64,000 bases of DNA from Chryseobacterium paridis (GTDB lineage Bacteria; Bacteroidota; Bacteroidia; Flavobacteriales; Weeksellaceae). Below, piece after piece: positions 26,601-35,391 of the stretch (position 1 is the stretch's first letter; every line of letters starts with the position of its first letter). The stretch covers positions 2,341,390 through 2,405,389 of the forward strand of contig NZ_JAENHK010000010.1 in NCBI RefSeq assembly GCF_016595215.1. Reading direction: 5' to 3'. Made by a program: the position numbers and the translations under genes. The notes under the pieces are model-generated. The model was given only the letters and a program-made list of their open reading frames with translations. It was not told where the DNA came from and made no database searches.

Positions 26601-27432
26601 CTCTGTCTAAGATAATTTCATTTCTTTCAATAGAAACAACCTCACCAGTATCTTCGTCTACGAAATCTTCGAACCAAGTGTTCAATACTCTCGCAGCCAA
26701 TGTTCTTCCTTCTACTTTCTTAAGCGCAGCTTTAGAAACTTTCACTTCTTCCGCAAGGTCAAAGATCTGAAGGATATCTTTATCAGATTCAAATCCGATA
26801 GCTCTTAATAGAGTTGTTAATGGTAACTTTTTCTTACGGTCAATATACGCATACATTACGCTGTTGATATCCGTAGTAAATTCCATCCAAGATCCCTTAA
26901 AAGGAATAATTCTTGAATAATACAATTTAGTTCCGTTAGCGTGGTAAGTCTGTCCGAAGAATACACCAGGTGAACGGTGCAACTGCGTAACGATAACTCT
27001 CTCAGCACCATTGATGATGAAAGATCCACTAGGAGTCATATAAGGAACTGGTCCTAAATATACATCCTGAACTACTGTTTGGAAATCCTCATGCTCAGGA
27101 TCCGTACAATACAACTTAAGTCTTGCTTTAAGAGGAACTGAATACGTTAAACCTCTTTCTACACACTCGTCGATTGAATAACGTGGAGAATCTACCAGAT
27201 AATCTAAGAATTCCAATACGAATTGGTTTCTTGAATCTGTAATTGGGAAATTTTCCTGGAAAGTCTTATGCAGACCTTCTTTTTTCCTGTCTTCAGGAAG
27301 GGTATCAAGCTGGAAAAACTCTTTAAAAGACTCTAATTGGATGTCCAAGAAGTCTGGAGTAATAATTTTTCCTTTCGCTGATGAGAAATTAACTCTCTGA
27401 TTCCCCCTAGTTGTTAATGTTGTTTTACTCAT
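23611..27432 (-). CDS. rpoB: RNA polymerase beta subunit
   Basis: A 1273-residue subunit. Signature regions include the rifampicin-binding cluster ([20 protein letters not shown] and [20 protein letters not shown]) and the C-terminal [20 protein letters not shown]. The wild-type residues expected for rifampicin sensitivity (Gln, Asp, His, Ser positions) are present in that cluster. A long 5' leader and its own predicted promoter separate it from rplL. Confidence 0.99.
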   Translation of the reverse strand: [1273 protein letters not shown]

Positions 27433-27882
27433 AAAACTTTTAAGAAGGGTTAAAAAATATTTTGATTTACAAAAAATATCAGAAGAAGACTACAAGAGAA
27501 AGAGATAAGATAAAGACCATTAGATGTTTGGCGCTATCAGAATTGGTTTTTATTCTTTATTCTTTGTTCTTACTTTCTAATTCTAACTGCAACACTGGTA
27601 TATCTTTTCACAGCGTAATGCAAAATATTTTTAATACTTTTGAGGCAGAAATACCGCAATATCCATAAACGTAAAATCCCTTTCATTAGAATGAAAGAGC
27701 TGATTTATAATATTTTACAGATTTATATACAATTATTAGCGCCAAAAGAGGAGCAAAGATACAAAAAGTTATCCACATTCACAAGATTTAATGTACAATG
27801 TATTGATGTAAAATGTATTATTGATTTCTATGGGATACTTCATCCTAAATCACTACAAAAAAATAACTTCAATGTTCTCCAT
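27433..27882 (-). other. Long untranslated leader of rpoB
   Basis: About 450 bases lie between the rplL terminator and the rpoB start. A predicted promoter for rpoB is at 27754-27785, giving a transcribed leader of roughly 315 bases. It contains a perfect 8-bp hairpin (CTTTCATT / AATGAAAG, 27680-27697). Two plus-strand frames (27462-27668, 27640-27933) cross it but have no ribosome-binding context or family resemblance and are not called. No known riboswitch motif was recognised. Confidence 0.5.
27754..27785 (-). promoter_or_regulatory. rpoB: Predicted rpoB promoter
   Basis: On the minus strand, TATCTTTG (27754-27761) fits the Bacteroidota -7 consensus TAnnTTTG, and CTTG (27782-27785) sits 20 bases upstream in the -33 position (consensus TTTG, one mismatch). 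It lies downstream of the rplL terminator, which explains how rpoB is expressed separately. Confidence 0.55.
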
Positions 27883-27912
27883 AAAAAAAGCCTGAACAAT
27901 TTGTTCAGGCTT
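27883..27912 (-). terminator. Terminator after rplL
   Basis: On the minus strand, an 11-bp stem AAGCCTGAACA / TGTTCAGGCTT with a 3-base loop is followed by TTTTTAT. It ends the rplKAJL unit 22 bases after the rplL stop, before the separate rpoB promoter. Confidence 0.9.
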
Positions 27913-27934
27913 CCTATTTTATTGGTAAAATGAA

Positions 27935-28300
27935 TTATTTTACTTCTACTTCAGCACCAGCTTCTTCTAATTGCTTCTTAAGAGCTTCAGCTTCGTCTTT
28001 AGAGATACCTTGCTTAATAGCAGCAGGAGCTCCGTCTACGATATCTTTAGCTTCTTTAAGACCAGCACCAGTTAAATCTTTTACTAATTTAACGATAGCT
28101 AATTTAGATGCACCTGCAGACTTAAGAATTACATCGAATTCAGTCTTTTCTTCAGCAGCATCTCCACCACCTGCAGCAACTACTACCGCAGCAGCAGCTG
28201 GCTCAATTCCGTACTCATCCTTAAGGATAGTAGCTAATTCATTTACGTCTTTTACTGTTAAGTTTACTAGCGTTTCAGCTAAATTTTTTAAATCTGACAT
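27935..28300 (-). CDS. rplL: 50S ribosomal protein L7/L12
   Basis: A 121-residue stalk protein. N-terminal dimerisation helix (LKNLAETLVNLTVKDVNELA), an Ala-rich hinge (AAAAVVVAAGGGDAAEE) and the factor-binding C-terminal domain (KTEFDVILKSAGASKLAIVK, GLKEAKDIVDGAPAAIKQGI) are all normal. It binds elongation factors on the ribosome and is multi-copy. It follows rplJ by 48 bases. Confidence 0.98.
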   Translation of the reverse strand: MSDLKNLAETLVNLTVKDVNELATILKDEYGIEPAAAAVVVAAGGGDAAEEKTEFDVILKSAGASKLAIVKLVKDLTGAGLKEAKDIVDGAPAAIKQGISKDEAEALKKQLEEAGAEVEVK

Positions 28301-28348
28301 TGTTGTAATGTTTTTTGTTGATTATTTTATTTAATTTTTTGAGTCTAA

Positions 28349-28948
28349 TTATTCAGCACTTGGAGTTTCTTCAGTGCTTTCTGCTGCAGGAGCTTCTGGA
28401 GCCGCTTCAGCAGGAGTTTCTTCAACAGCAGGTGCAGCAGCTACTTCTTCAGCTTTAGCTTCTACTGTTTCAGGTTTGTTTTGAAGAGCAGAAACAACTC
28501 TTTGAATTGGAGACTGAAGTAATCCGATGATTTCACCGATCATTTCTTCTCTAGACTTGATGTTAGCCAACGCATCTAGGTTATTGTCACCAACGAAGAA
28601 AGTTTCCTGAAGGTAAGCTGACTTTAAAGATGGCTTCTCTTCTTTCTTTCTGAACCCTTGGATTAATTTAGCAGGAGCATTTGCAGTTTCTGAAACCATC
28701 AATGCTGAATTCCCTTTGAAAGTCGGGAACATCTCAGAGTAATCTACTCCTTCGATTTGCTCCATTGCTTTTTGTAAAAGTGTATTTTTTACAACTTTTA
28801 CTTTGATGTTTTGTTTGAAAGCCTGTCTTCTGAAATCTGAAGACTTAGCAGCGTTCAATCCTTGTAAATCTGCTACGTATACTACTTTTGCATCCTGAAG
28901 CAAATCTTTGATCTCTTGTATTGCTACAACTTTTTGGTCTTTTGTCAT
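28349..28948 (-). CDS. rplJ: 50S ribosomal protein L10 with acidic/Ala-rich tail
   Basis: A 199-residue stalk-base protein that holds L7/L12 dimers. The N-terminal RNA-binding domain is standard (VYVADLQGLNAAKSSDFRRQ, VKNTLLQKAM). After the L12-binding helix it continues with about 40 residues that are almost only Ala, Glu, Pro, Thr and Ser (VEAKAEEVAAAPAVEETP onward), longer than the Escherichia coli protein of 165 residues. Such acidic tails are common in Bacteroidota. It is 17 bases after rplA. Confidence 0.97.
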   Translation of the reverse strand: MTKDQKVVAIQEIKDLLQDAKVVYVADLQGLNAAKSSDFRRQAFKQNIKVKVVKNTLLQKAMEQIEGVDYSEMFPTFKGNSALMVSETANAPAKLIQGFRKKEEKPSLKSAYLQETFFVGDNNLDALANIKSREEMIGEIIGLLQSPIQRVVSALQNKPETVEAKAEEVAAAPAVEETPAEAAPEAPAAESTEETPSAE

Positions 28949-28965
28949 TGTCTTAAGGATTTATA

Positions 28966-29658
28966 TTAGTTTACAGATTTAGTATCAATTGCAATACCCG
29001 GGCTCATAGTAGAAGATAAATAAATACTCTTTACATATGTACCTTTAGCAGCAGTTGGCTTCATTTTGATCAATGTCTGGATTAATTCCTGAGCATTTTC
29101 TTTGATTTTAGCAGCATCGAAAGATACTTTACCAATACCTGCATGGATAATACCATATTTATCTACTTTGAAATCAATTTTACCTGACTTCACTTCAGTT
29201 ACTGCTTTACCAATTTCCATTGTTACAGTTCCTGATTTAGGGTTAGGCATTAAACCTCTTGGTCCTAATACTCTACCTAATGGTCCTAATTTACCCATAA
29301 CAGCTGGCATAGTAACGATAACGTCAACATCAGTCCAACCATCTTTGATTTTTTGTAAATATTCATCAAGACCTACATAATCAGCACCAGCTTCTTTAGC
29401 TTCAGCTTCTTTATCTGGAGTTACAAGAGCTAATACTTTAACATCTTTACCAGTTCCGTGAGGAAGAGATACTACACCTCTTACCATTTGGTTTGCTTTT
29501 CTTGGATCTACACCCAATCTAACAGCGATATCTACAGAAGCATCAAACTTTGCAGTGTTTACTTCTTTTACAAGAGCTGAACCTTCATCAAGGTTATAAG
29601 CTCTTCCTTTTTCTACTTTGCTTAAAGCTTCCTTTTGCTTTTTTGTTAATTTTGCCAT
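28966..29658 (-). CDS. rplA: 50S ribosomal protein L1
   Basis: A 230-residue protein of the L1 stalk, which moves the deacylated tRNA out of the E site and represses its own operon in other bacteria. Conserved stretches include PHGTGKDVKVLALVTPD, MGKLGPLGRVLGPRGLMPNP (signature) and GTVTMEIGKAVTEVK. It is 11 bases after rplK. Confidence 0.98.
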   Translation of the reverse strand: MAKLTKKQKEALSKVEKGRAYNLDEGSALVKEVNTAKFDASVDIAVRLGVDPRKANQMVRGVVSLPHGTGKDVKVLALVTPDKEAEAKEAGADYVGLDEYLQKIKDGWTDVDVIVTMPAVMGKLGPLGRVLGPRGLMPNPKSGTVTMEIGKAVTEVKSGKIDFKVDKYGIIHAGIGKVSFDAAKIKENAQELIQTLIKMKPTAAKGTYVKSIYLSSTMSPGIAIDTKSVN

Positions 29659-29669
29659 TTCTCTAAGTT

Positions 29670-30113
29670 TTAAGCGTTAGTTGGTTTTGCTCCTGTTACT
29701 CTCAATCCCATAGATCTAGCAGTACCTGCAACCATAGAAAGAGCAGAGTCTAATGTAAAACAGTTAAGGTCTACCATTTTATCTTCTGCGATTTTCTTCA
29801 CTTGATCCCAAGATACAGAACCTACTTTGTTTCTGTTTGGTTCTCCGGAACCTCCTTTAATTTTTGCAGCATCCATTAACTGAATTGCAGCTGGAGGAGT
29901 TTTAATTACGAATTCAAAAGATTTGTCTTCGTATACAGTAATTACTACTGGTAAAACTTGACCAGGCTTATCCTGAGTTCTTCCGTTAAATTGTTTACAA
30001 AACTCCATGATGTTTACACCGGCAGAACCTAATGCAGGACCTACTGGTGGAGACGGGTTTGCAGCCCCTCCCTTCACCTGAAGCTTTACCATTTTAAAGA
30101 CTTTTTTAGCCAT
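29670..30113 (-). CDS. rplK: 50S ribosomal protein L11
   Basis: A 147-residue protein of the GTPase-associated region. It shows MVKLQVKGGAANPSPPVGPA, GVNIMEFCKQFNGRTQDK and the C-terminal rRNA-binding domain ending MVAGTARSMGLRV. It is the first gene of the rplKAJL unit. In most bacteria it directly follows nusG; here nusG is about 7 kb upstream, and rplK has its own strong promoter. Confidence 0.98.
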   Translation of the reverse strand: MAKKVFKMVKLQVKGGAANPSPPVGPALGSAGVNIMEFCKQFNGRTQDKPGQVLPVVITVYEDKSFEFVIKTPPAAIQLMDAAKIKGGSGEPNRNKVGSVSWDQVKKIAEDKMVDLNCFTLDSALSMVAGTARSMGLRVTGAKPTNA

Positions 30114-30210
30114 TTCTTGTTTTTTTAATTTGAATAATTAATGAGTTTGGAAGCATTTATTATTCAGCAGGTTACCGCACTCACATATAGCAAACCTACT
30201 TTTCGGACTG

Positions 30211-30241
30211 CAAAATTATAAAATATTTTTGAAATAGCAAA
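30211..30241 (-). promoter_or_regulatory. Promoter of rplKAJL
   Basis: On the minus strand TTTG (30238-30241), a 19-base spacer and TAATTTTG (30211-30218) make an exact match to the Bacteroidota sigma-A consensus TTTG-N19-TAnnTTTG. The transcribed leader before rplK would be about 90 bases. This promoter makes the ribosomal unit independent of nusG. Confidence 0.8.
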
Positions 30242-30313
30242 TGGAATTGACTGATTTTTAGAAAGTTTTTACATAATATTTTTTTTATATACATTTAGAG
30301 AAAGTAAAAATCC

Positions 30314-32173
30314 ATGAAAACTAAATTTACATTTTTTTGTATTTTTTTTATATTTTGCTCTGCTATTCGCGCACAAAACGAGTTCATCACAATATGGAAA
30401 CCTAGCAACACAGGCTTCCTTCCTACACAAAGCACATCTACTCAAATTTATTTTCCCGGAACAGGAACCAATTATACAATATATTGGGAAGAAGTAGGCT
30501 ATCCAAATCATAATGCAACGCTTACTAATGTAACAACAGTTTTTAGTATTCCACTATTAATTGATTTCGGAACGCCATCTAATCCTGTTGCAAGTAATGC
30601 AACCTACACTTTAAAAGTAAGTCAGGGAAATGGGAATTTCAATCGTATCTGTTTTTATGGACCTGTAGGAACTCGTGGAGACAGTCATAAAATTATGAAT
30701 GTAATCCAATGGGGAAACACACAATGGTCGAGCATGGAAAGAGCATTTAATTATTGTACAGATATGGATGTCACAGCTACGGATATCCCGATTTTGAATA
30801 ATGTTACAAGTATGTTGGGAATGTTTGCCGGATGCTATGAACTGATCGGTAACTCCACTTTTAGCAATTGGGATATATCAGGAGTAACTGATTTATCACA
30901 AAGTTTTTATTTTGCTAAAAAATTCAATCAGCCTATCAGCAGTTGGAATACCTCTAACGTCACTGATCTTTCAAGCATGTTTGTACATGCTCTCCTATTT
31001 AATCAGCCAATAGGAGTTTGGGATACTACTAAGGTAACTAATATGTCAAATACTTTTCAGGCTACCGACCTCTTTAATCAACCTCTTGCCAATTGGGATA
31101 CTTCAAAAGTTACGAACATGAATGGGATGTTTTTAGACGCACTAGCGTTTAATCAACCAATTGGAAATTGGAATACCTCAAAAGTAGAAAATATGGGTAA
31201 TATGTTTTCCGGTACACTCATGTTCAATCAGCCTATCAGTAACTGGGATACCTCTAAAGTAACAGATATGCAAATTATGTTTAACCAGACGGGTAAATTT
31301 AACCAACCCATTGGAAACTGGAATACTTCAAAGGTGACCAATATGTTAGGTATGTTTCAGGAAAGCCAGGCATTTAACCAGCCTATCGGGAATTGGGATA
31401 CTTCAAAGGTAATAAACATGGCTCAAATGTTTAGTAAGGCAAGTAAATTTAATCAACCTATTGGAGACTGGAATACCTCACTCGTAACCAATATGTCAGC
31501 TATGTTCTATGAAAACCAAGCTTTTAATCAGCCTATTGGAAATTGGAACACTTCAAATGTTACCAATATGTTTTATATGTTTAATCATAATTCTACTTTT
31601 AATCAACCTATTGGTAATTGGAACACCTCTGCAGTGACCGACATGCGCTATATGTTTAATAATGCGACCGCTTTCAATCAGAACTTAGGAAATTGGAAAT
31701 TATCTTCCTCTCCTCAGGCTAATTTTATGCTGGACTTTTCAGGAATGTCTTGTATTAATTATGATTCGACTTTAGCGGGTTGGGCAAATAATCCCACCAT
31801 ATCTTCAAATTTGACTTTAGGTTCTGCAGGATTAGTCTACTCTTCTCCATCAGCAGTATCTGCAAGAAATACTTTGATTAATAATAAAGCCTGGTCAATC
31901 GTTGACGATTCTTATAATGCAGCATGTAATATATTAGCTACCGCTGAGATCAATAAAACAAATTTGACCATCTATCCAAATCCTGTGAAGAATACTCTAT
32001 TCTTTTCTGAAGAATTAGTAAAGGTTGAAATTTATTCCATAGATGGGAAGCTTTTAAAAAGAAGTCCAAAAGGAAAAAACATTGATATGTCTGAATTACC
32101 CAAAGGAGTATACATTTTAAAAGCTTCGGATCATCTAGGAAATATATTATCTGAAAAAATTATTAAAGATTAA
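30314..32173 (+). CDS. BspA-like DUF285 repeat surface protein with T9SS domain
   Basis: A 619-residue exported protein with signal peptide (MKTKFTFFCIFFIFCSAIRAQ). Residues about 190-480 hold eleven tandem 25-residue repeats with the pattern FNQPIxxWNTSxVTxMxxMF, the BspA/DUF285 repeat that forms a beta-solenoid. A T9SS type A sorting domain ends the protein (LTIYPNPVKNTLFF... KGVYILKASD). BspA-type proteins bind host or matrix proteins or mediate adhesion. The DNA repeats are 75 bases long and very similar, so copy number may vary by recombination. It sits, on the opposite strand, inside the nusG-rplK interval and converges on the FG-GAP gene. Confidence 0.88.
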   Translation: MKTKFTFFCIFFIFCSAIRAQNEFITIWKPSNTGFLPTQSTSTQIYFPGTGTNYTIYWEEVGYPNHNATLTNVTTVFSIPLLIDFGTPSNPVASNATYTLKVSQGNGNFNRICFYGPVGTRGDSHKIMNVIQWGNTQWSSMERAFNYCTDMDVTATDIPILNNVTSMLGMFAGCYELIGNSTFSNWDISGVTDLSQSFYFAKKFNQPISSWNTSNVTDLSSMFVHALLFNQPIGVWDTTKVTNMSNTFQATDLFNQPLANWDTSKVTNMNGMFLDALAFNQPIGNWNTSKVENMGNMFSGTLMFNQPISNWDTSKVTDMQIMFNQTGKFNQPIGNWNTSKVTNMLGMFQESQAFNQPIGNWDTSKVINMAQMFSKASKFNQPIGDWNTSLVTNMSAMFYENQAFNQPIGNWNTSNVTNMFYMFNHNSTFNQPIGNWNTSAVTDMRYMFNNATAFNQNLGNWKLSSSPQANFMLDFSGMSCINYDSTLAGWANNPTISSNLTLGSAGLVYSSPSAVSARNTLINNKAWSIVDDSYNAACNILATAEINKTNLTIYPNPVKNTLFFSEELVKVEIYSIDGKLLKRSPKGKNIDMSELPKGVYILKASDHLGNILSEKIIKD

Positions 32174-32241
32174 AGTCGTTTATTCTATGTACTTAGTTCT
32201 TTATGGAAACAACATAAATTAGCATACAGTCATCTTAACCT

Positions 32242-34569
32242 CTAATTTAAAGTAATTAGGTTTTCAGTATTGACACCACAACGAAGAAGTGTAGAATTTA
32301 ATTGCACTACTTTTAACATTACTCCTTCCCCTGGCCCAAGCTCAGGAATTGTAATTGTTGTTTTATTTGTAACATGATTAAATGTCCTATTTATAGTAAC
32401 AAAACTATTGTTAGGAGATACATAACTATCTACTCTTGGAGAAATTGAAGAGCTTTGATAAGCTCCTTCCAAAGTTAATTTAGTAGACAAAGCACTTGCA
32501 GAAAGATCTTTGTTAACAATCCAAATATAAGAATCAGTAGTTGTGGTATTATTCTGTTGAAACAGACCTACAACTATATTATTATTACTGACGTCCGTAA
32601 TTACCCCAGTGAAATTTGAAGTTATTAATTCATCAGAACTAAAAGGACGTCCTTGATTCATATAAGTATTACTCTTATGTAATGTGGTAATATAGTCTGT
32701 AGTTAATACCACTGGACCCACTACCTCTTTAATATATTTGTTAACCTTTTGAATAGATGCGTAATGAGCTGTATTACTTTCAAATCCATTCATATAAGAC
32801 CAGTAAAGTAATCCTTTCGCACCATAAGCTATCGCCGATGAAGTAAGAAATTTTAATTTAGGTTCATAAGGCTCCGGTGCATAATCTTTATTAGATTGAA
32901 TTACAAACCAAAATGGCCTATCATTACCTAATTTCTCTTTGAAAACTCTCATATTATAAAAGTAATCTGCCCGAAAAGGTATATTATTTTCAAATGGGTA
33001 ATAATCATAGGATACAAAATCTGTCCTATTTTCATTGATATACTTATCCAGATAACTTTCATAACTGACATCATCAGCAAAAGAACCGTATCTCGGAAAT
33101 AAATTATAAAAAGTAGGCTGCTGTGTATAGTTGGTATTAAAAAAACTAGTCCATTTTTTAACATTATTCAGGTCCCCTATTTGAGGTTCATCACCAAGAA
33201 ATATTCCCATTATAGCCTGATCTAATCCGGTCGGCAAATTATTTTTAAAAGCATCCAAGAATTCTTGTTTATAGCCTGGTAAGGAATCTGGATCTAGTTT
33301 TGATGCTATATTGTGGCCTGATAATAATACTTTAAGTGAGCTTTTTTTAGCGAGATCCAGATATGTATATATCCTGGCGTAGTTATCTGGAAAGAACATT
33401 ACTTCCGGATTCACGATGAAGTCTATATTGGCATTTTTTATTTTTTGAAACTTTATAAGATCATTATTGTAATAAGGAGCTGATGGACCGACTAAGTAAT
33501 TATAATCTGCGTTACCCCAGTTCCATTGCCCAATCTTAGCATGTTCATTCCAGCCCGAATAGTTGGTTTGACTCCCTACAATCTCTGAATAATCGATCAA
33601 CCAAGTCCCGGTTTCATTTACTTTTAGACTTAGATCAGCGCGCCCATCACCGTTATAATCTGCAGGAAGTGGCTGAGTAGTATTATCTCCATATTCAGGT
33701 AAAGTTGTCTTATCCCAAGCTGTATCAAAATGACCGAGAGCATCTGCATAATTTATCTTCCACACTTTATTCTCCCGTACAGCTAGATCTACTCTACCAT
33801 CTCCATTGTAATCTGCGGGAACCGGAATAGAAGCCGCATCTCCATACATAGATGTTGATATATAATCCCAACCATTAAAACCACCATTCTCTTGATAGTA
33901 ATCAATTAGCCATTGCCCATTATCAGTCTTCACGGCTATATCGGTAGCTCCATCCCCATTATAATCTGCGGGTACAGGATGGGCTTCTGTTCCTCCATAC
34001 TGGGTAAGAATCACATCCCAGCCAGTGAAGCCATTATTTTTAGCATAATAATCAATAAGCCAACGCCCATCATCTGTCTTTGCCGCTATGTCAGTGTATC
34101 CATCCCCATCATAATCTGCTGGCACAGGATGGTAATGCTCATCACCATAGTTAAAAGACAATGTTACATCCCAACCTCCAAGACCATTAACAGCATAATA
34201 ATCTATTAGCCATGCTCCAGAATTGGTCTTCACTGCAAGATCCATGTGCCCATCACCATCGTAATCACCTGGTACCGGAATAGCTTCCAACCCGCCGTAT
34301 TGAGGCAAAATCTTATCCCATCCATTAAAACCTCCAACTTTAGCATAATCAATTAACCAGTATCCGCCAGAAGTTTTCACACTTATATCAACCATTCCAT
34401 CATTATCATAATCCGCGGGAATAGCAACAAAGTTGGCGTCCATATCTGGTGGAGACCACACCCCTATCAGAAAATTATTTTGAGACTGTGCTGAAGTATA
34501 TATAAAACTTCCTACAATTGATAAAATTAACAGAAAAGGCCTTATCAATAAAGCATATTTATTTTTCAT
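32242..34569 (-). CDS. FG-GAP/VCBS repeat protein with TIM-barrel glycosidase-like domain
   Basis: A 775-residue secreted protein (signal peptide MKNKYALLIRPFLLILSIVG onward to SAQSQ). Residues about 35-335 are six repeats of about 50 residues centred on P-x-PADYDGDG-xxD, the calcium-binding FG-GAP/VCBS motif of beta-propellers. Residues about 345-620 look like a TIM-barrel glycoside hydrolase: IVNPEVMFFPDNYARIYTYLD, GIFLGDEPQIGD (candidate acid/base Glu), DFVSYDYYPFE, and AKGLLYWSYM at the last strand. A beta-sandwich tail follows, without a recognisable T9SS domain. Probably a secreted carbohydrate-binding or -cleaving protein; family number not assignable from memory. Confidence 0.75.
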   Translation of the reverse strand: MKNKYALLIRPFLLILSIVGSFIYTSAQSQNNFLIGVWSPPDMDANFVAIPADYDNDGMVDISVKTSGGYWLIDYAKVGGFNGWDKILPQYGGLEAIPVPGDYDGDGHMDLAVKTNSGAWLIDYYAVNGLGGWDVTLSFNYGDEHYHPVPADYDGDGYTDIAAKTDDGRWLIDYYAKNNGFTGWDVILTQYGGTEAHPVPADYNGDGATDIAVKTDNGQWLIDYYQENGGFNGWDYISTSMYGDAASIPVPADYNGDGRVDLAVRENKVWKINYADALGHFDTAWDKTTLPEYGDNTTQPLPADYNGDGRADLSLKVNETGTWLIDYSEIVGSQTNYSGWNEHAKIGQWNWGNADYNYLVGPSAPYYNNDLIKFQKIKNANIDFIVNPEVMFFPDNYARIYTYLDLAKKSSLKVLLSGHNIASKLDPDSLPGYKQEFLDAFKNNLPTGLDQAIMGIFLGDEPQIGDLNNVKKWTSFFNTNYTQQPTFYNLFPRYGSFADDVSYESYLDKYINENRTDFVSYDYYPFENNIPFRADYFYNMRVFKEKLGNDRPFWFVIQSNKDYAPEPYEPKLKFLTSSAIAYGAKGLLYWSYMNGFESNTAHYASIQKVNKYIKEVVGPVVLTTDYITTLHKSNTYMNQGRPFSSDELITSNFTGVITDVSNNNIVVGLFQQNNTTTTDSYIWIVNKDLSASALSTKLTLEGAYQSSSISPRVDSYVSPNNSFVTINRTFNHVTNKTTITIPELGPGEGVMLKVVQLNSTLLRCGVNTENLITLN

Positions 34570-34715
34570 ATTATTAATTTTTTTTGTTTATCTAAATATA
34601 ATAACATTTAAAAATCAATAATAAATAATTTTAATTAATATGTACCAAATAGAATATAAACAGAAGAAAGTCATACCCTATGACATGACTTTCTTATTAC
34701 TATTATTCTTTCTGT

Positions 34716-35384
34716 CTAAAAACCAGATGGTTTATTAATCGTCTTTCCAGATCCATCTGTCCCACCGAGGTCAGAATTAATATCACCAATGTTTTGTTTT
34801 GTGATTAATCTTTTGTAAACCATTAAATAAAACTCTACTGTAAAGTTATTATATGTTCTGGTTGGATTAGATGAAGTAAAGGCTATTAATTTACTATTTG
34901 TAAATCCTGCTCTTAGATGCCATGTTCCATTGCTTTTAAAAGCAACCACGTTCGGGGATCCTTGTGCATTATCATTAATCCCATTATCGCCATAATCTAA
35001 TGCAACGCTGGTTGAGCCATCATTTAGTTTAAAAGAATAATTATGTACTGTTACTAAAAAGTCATTAGCATTTATTTTAGTATCGTAATCGGTAATTCCT
35101 GAAGCAGAAACTCCTGTTAGATTGAGCTTAATATAATTAAACAATCCACTGCTTTCCAAATTTGGATCGTATATCTGTAATGAATTTTGAGAAGTTGCTA
35201 AAAAATGTCCTCCTGTTGAAGTCGGTTCTCCCGGATTTCTCATATACAATGAATTGGTAAAGGAATCACCGTTTACGTCTAAGGTTTCTTTAGGAGTTGT
35301 AGTTTTGATCCCAACATTTCCTGACTGAGCTTGCATAATCATTCCCATACAAGCCATAATAATGATATAAATTTTTTCTTTCAT
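34716..35384 (-). CDS. Exported VGIKTTTP-type protein, member 1
   Basis: A 222-residue protein with signal peptide (MKEKIYIIIMACMGMIMQAQ) and then VGIKTTTPKETLDVNG, the N-terminal motif that flavobacterial exported proteins share with tail-fibre-like proteins. The rest has beta-rich segments (DYDTKINANDFLVTVHNYSF, NFTVEFYLMVYKRLI). It is the last gene of a three-gene operon with two relatives (spacing 7 and 14 bases). Function unknown. Confidence 0.75.
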   Translation of the reverse strand: MKEKIYIIIMACMGMIMQAQSGNVGIKTTTPKETLDVNGDSFTNSLYMRNPGEPTSTGGHFLATSQNSLQIYDPNLESSGLFNYIKLNLTGVSASGITDYDTKINANDFLVTVHNYSFKLNDGSTSVALDYGDNGINDNAQGSPNVVAFKSNGTWHLRAGFTNSKLIAFTSSNPTRTYNNFTVEFYLMVYKRLITKQNIGDINSDLGGTDGSGKTINKPSGF

Positions 35385-35391
35385 AATTTTT

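Noticed and set aside
27462..27933. Two plus-strand frames in the rplL-rpoB gap
   Set aside because: Low-complexity AT-rich translations crossing the rpoB promoter and the rplL terminator; no start context and no family pattern.
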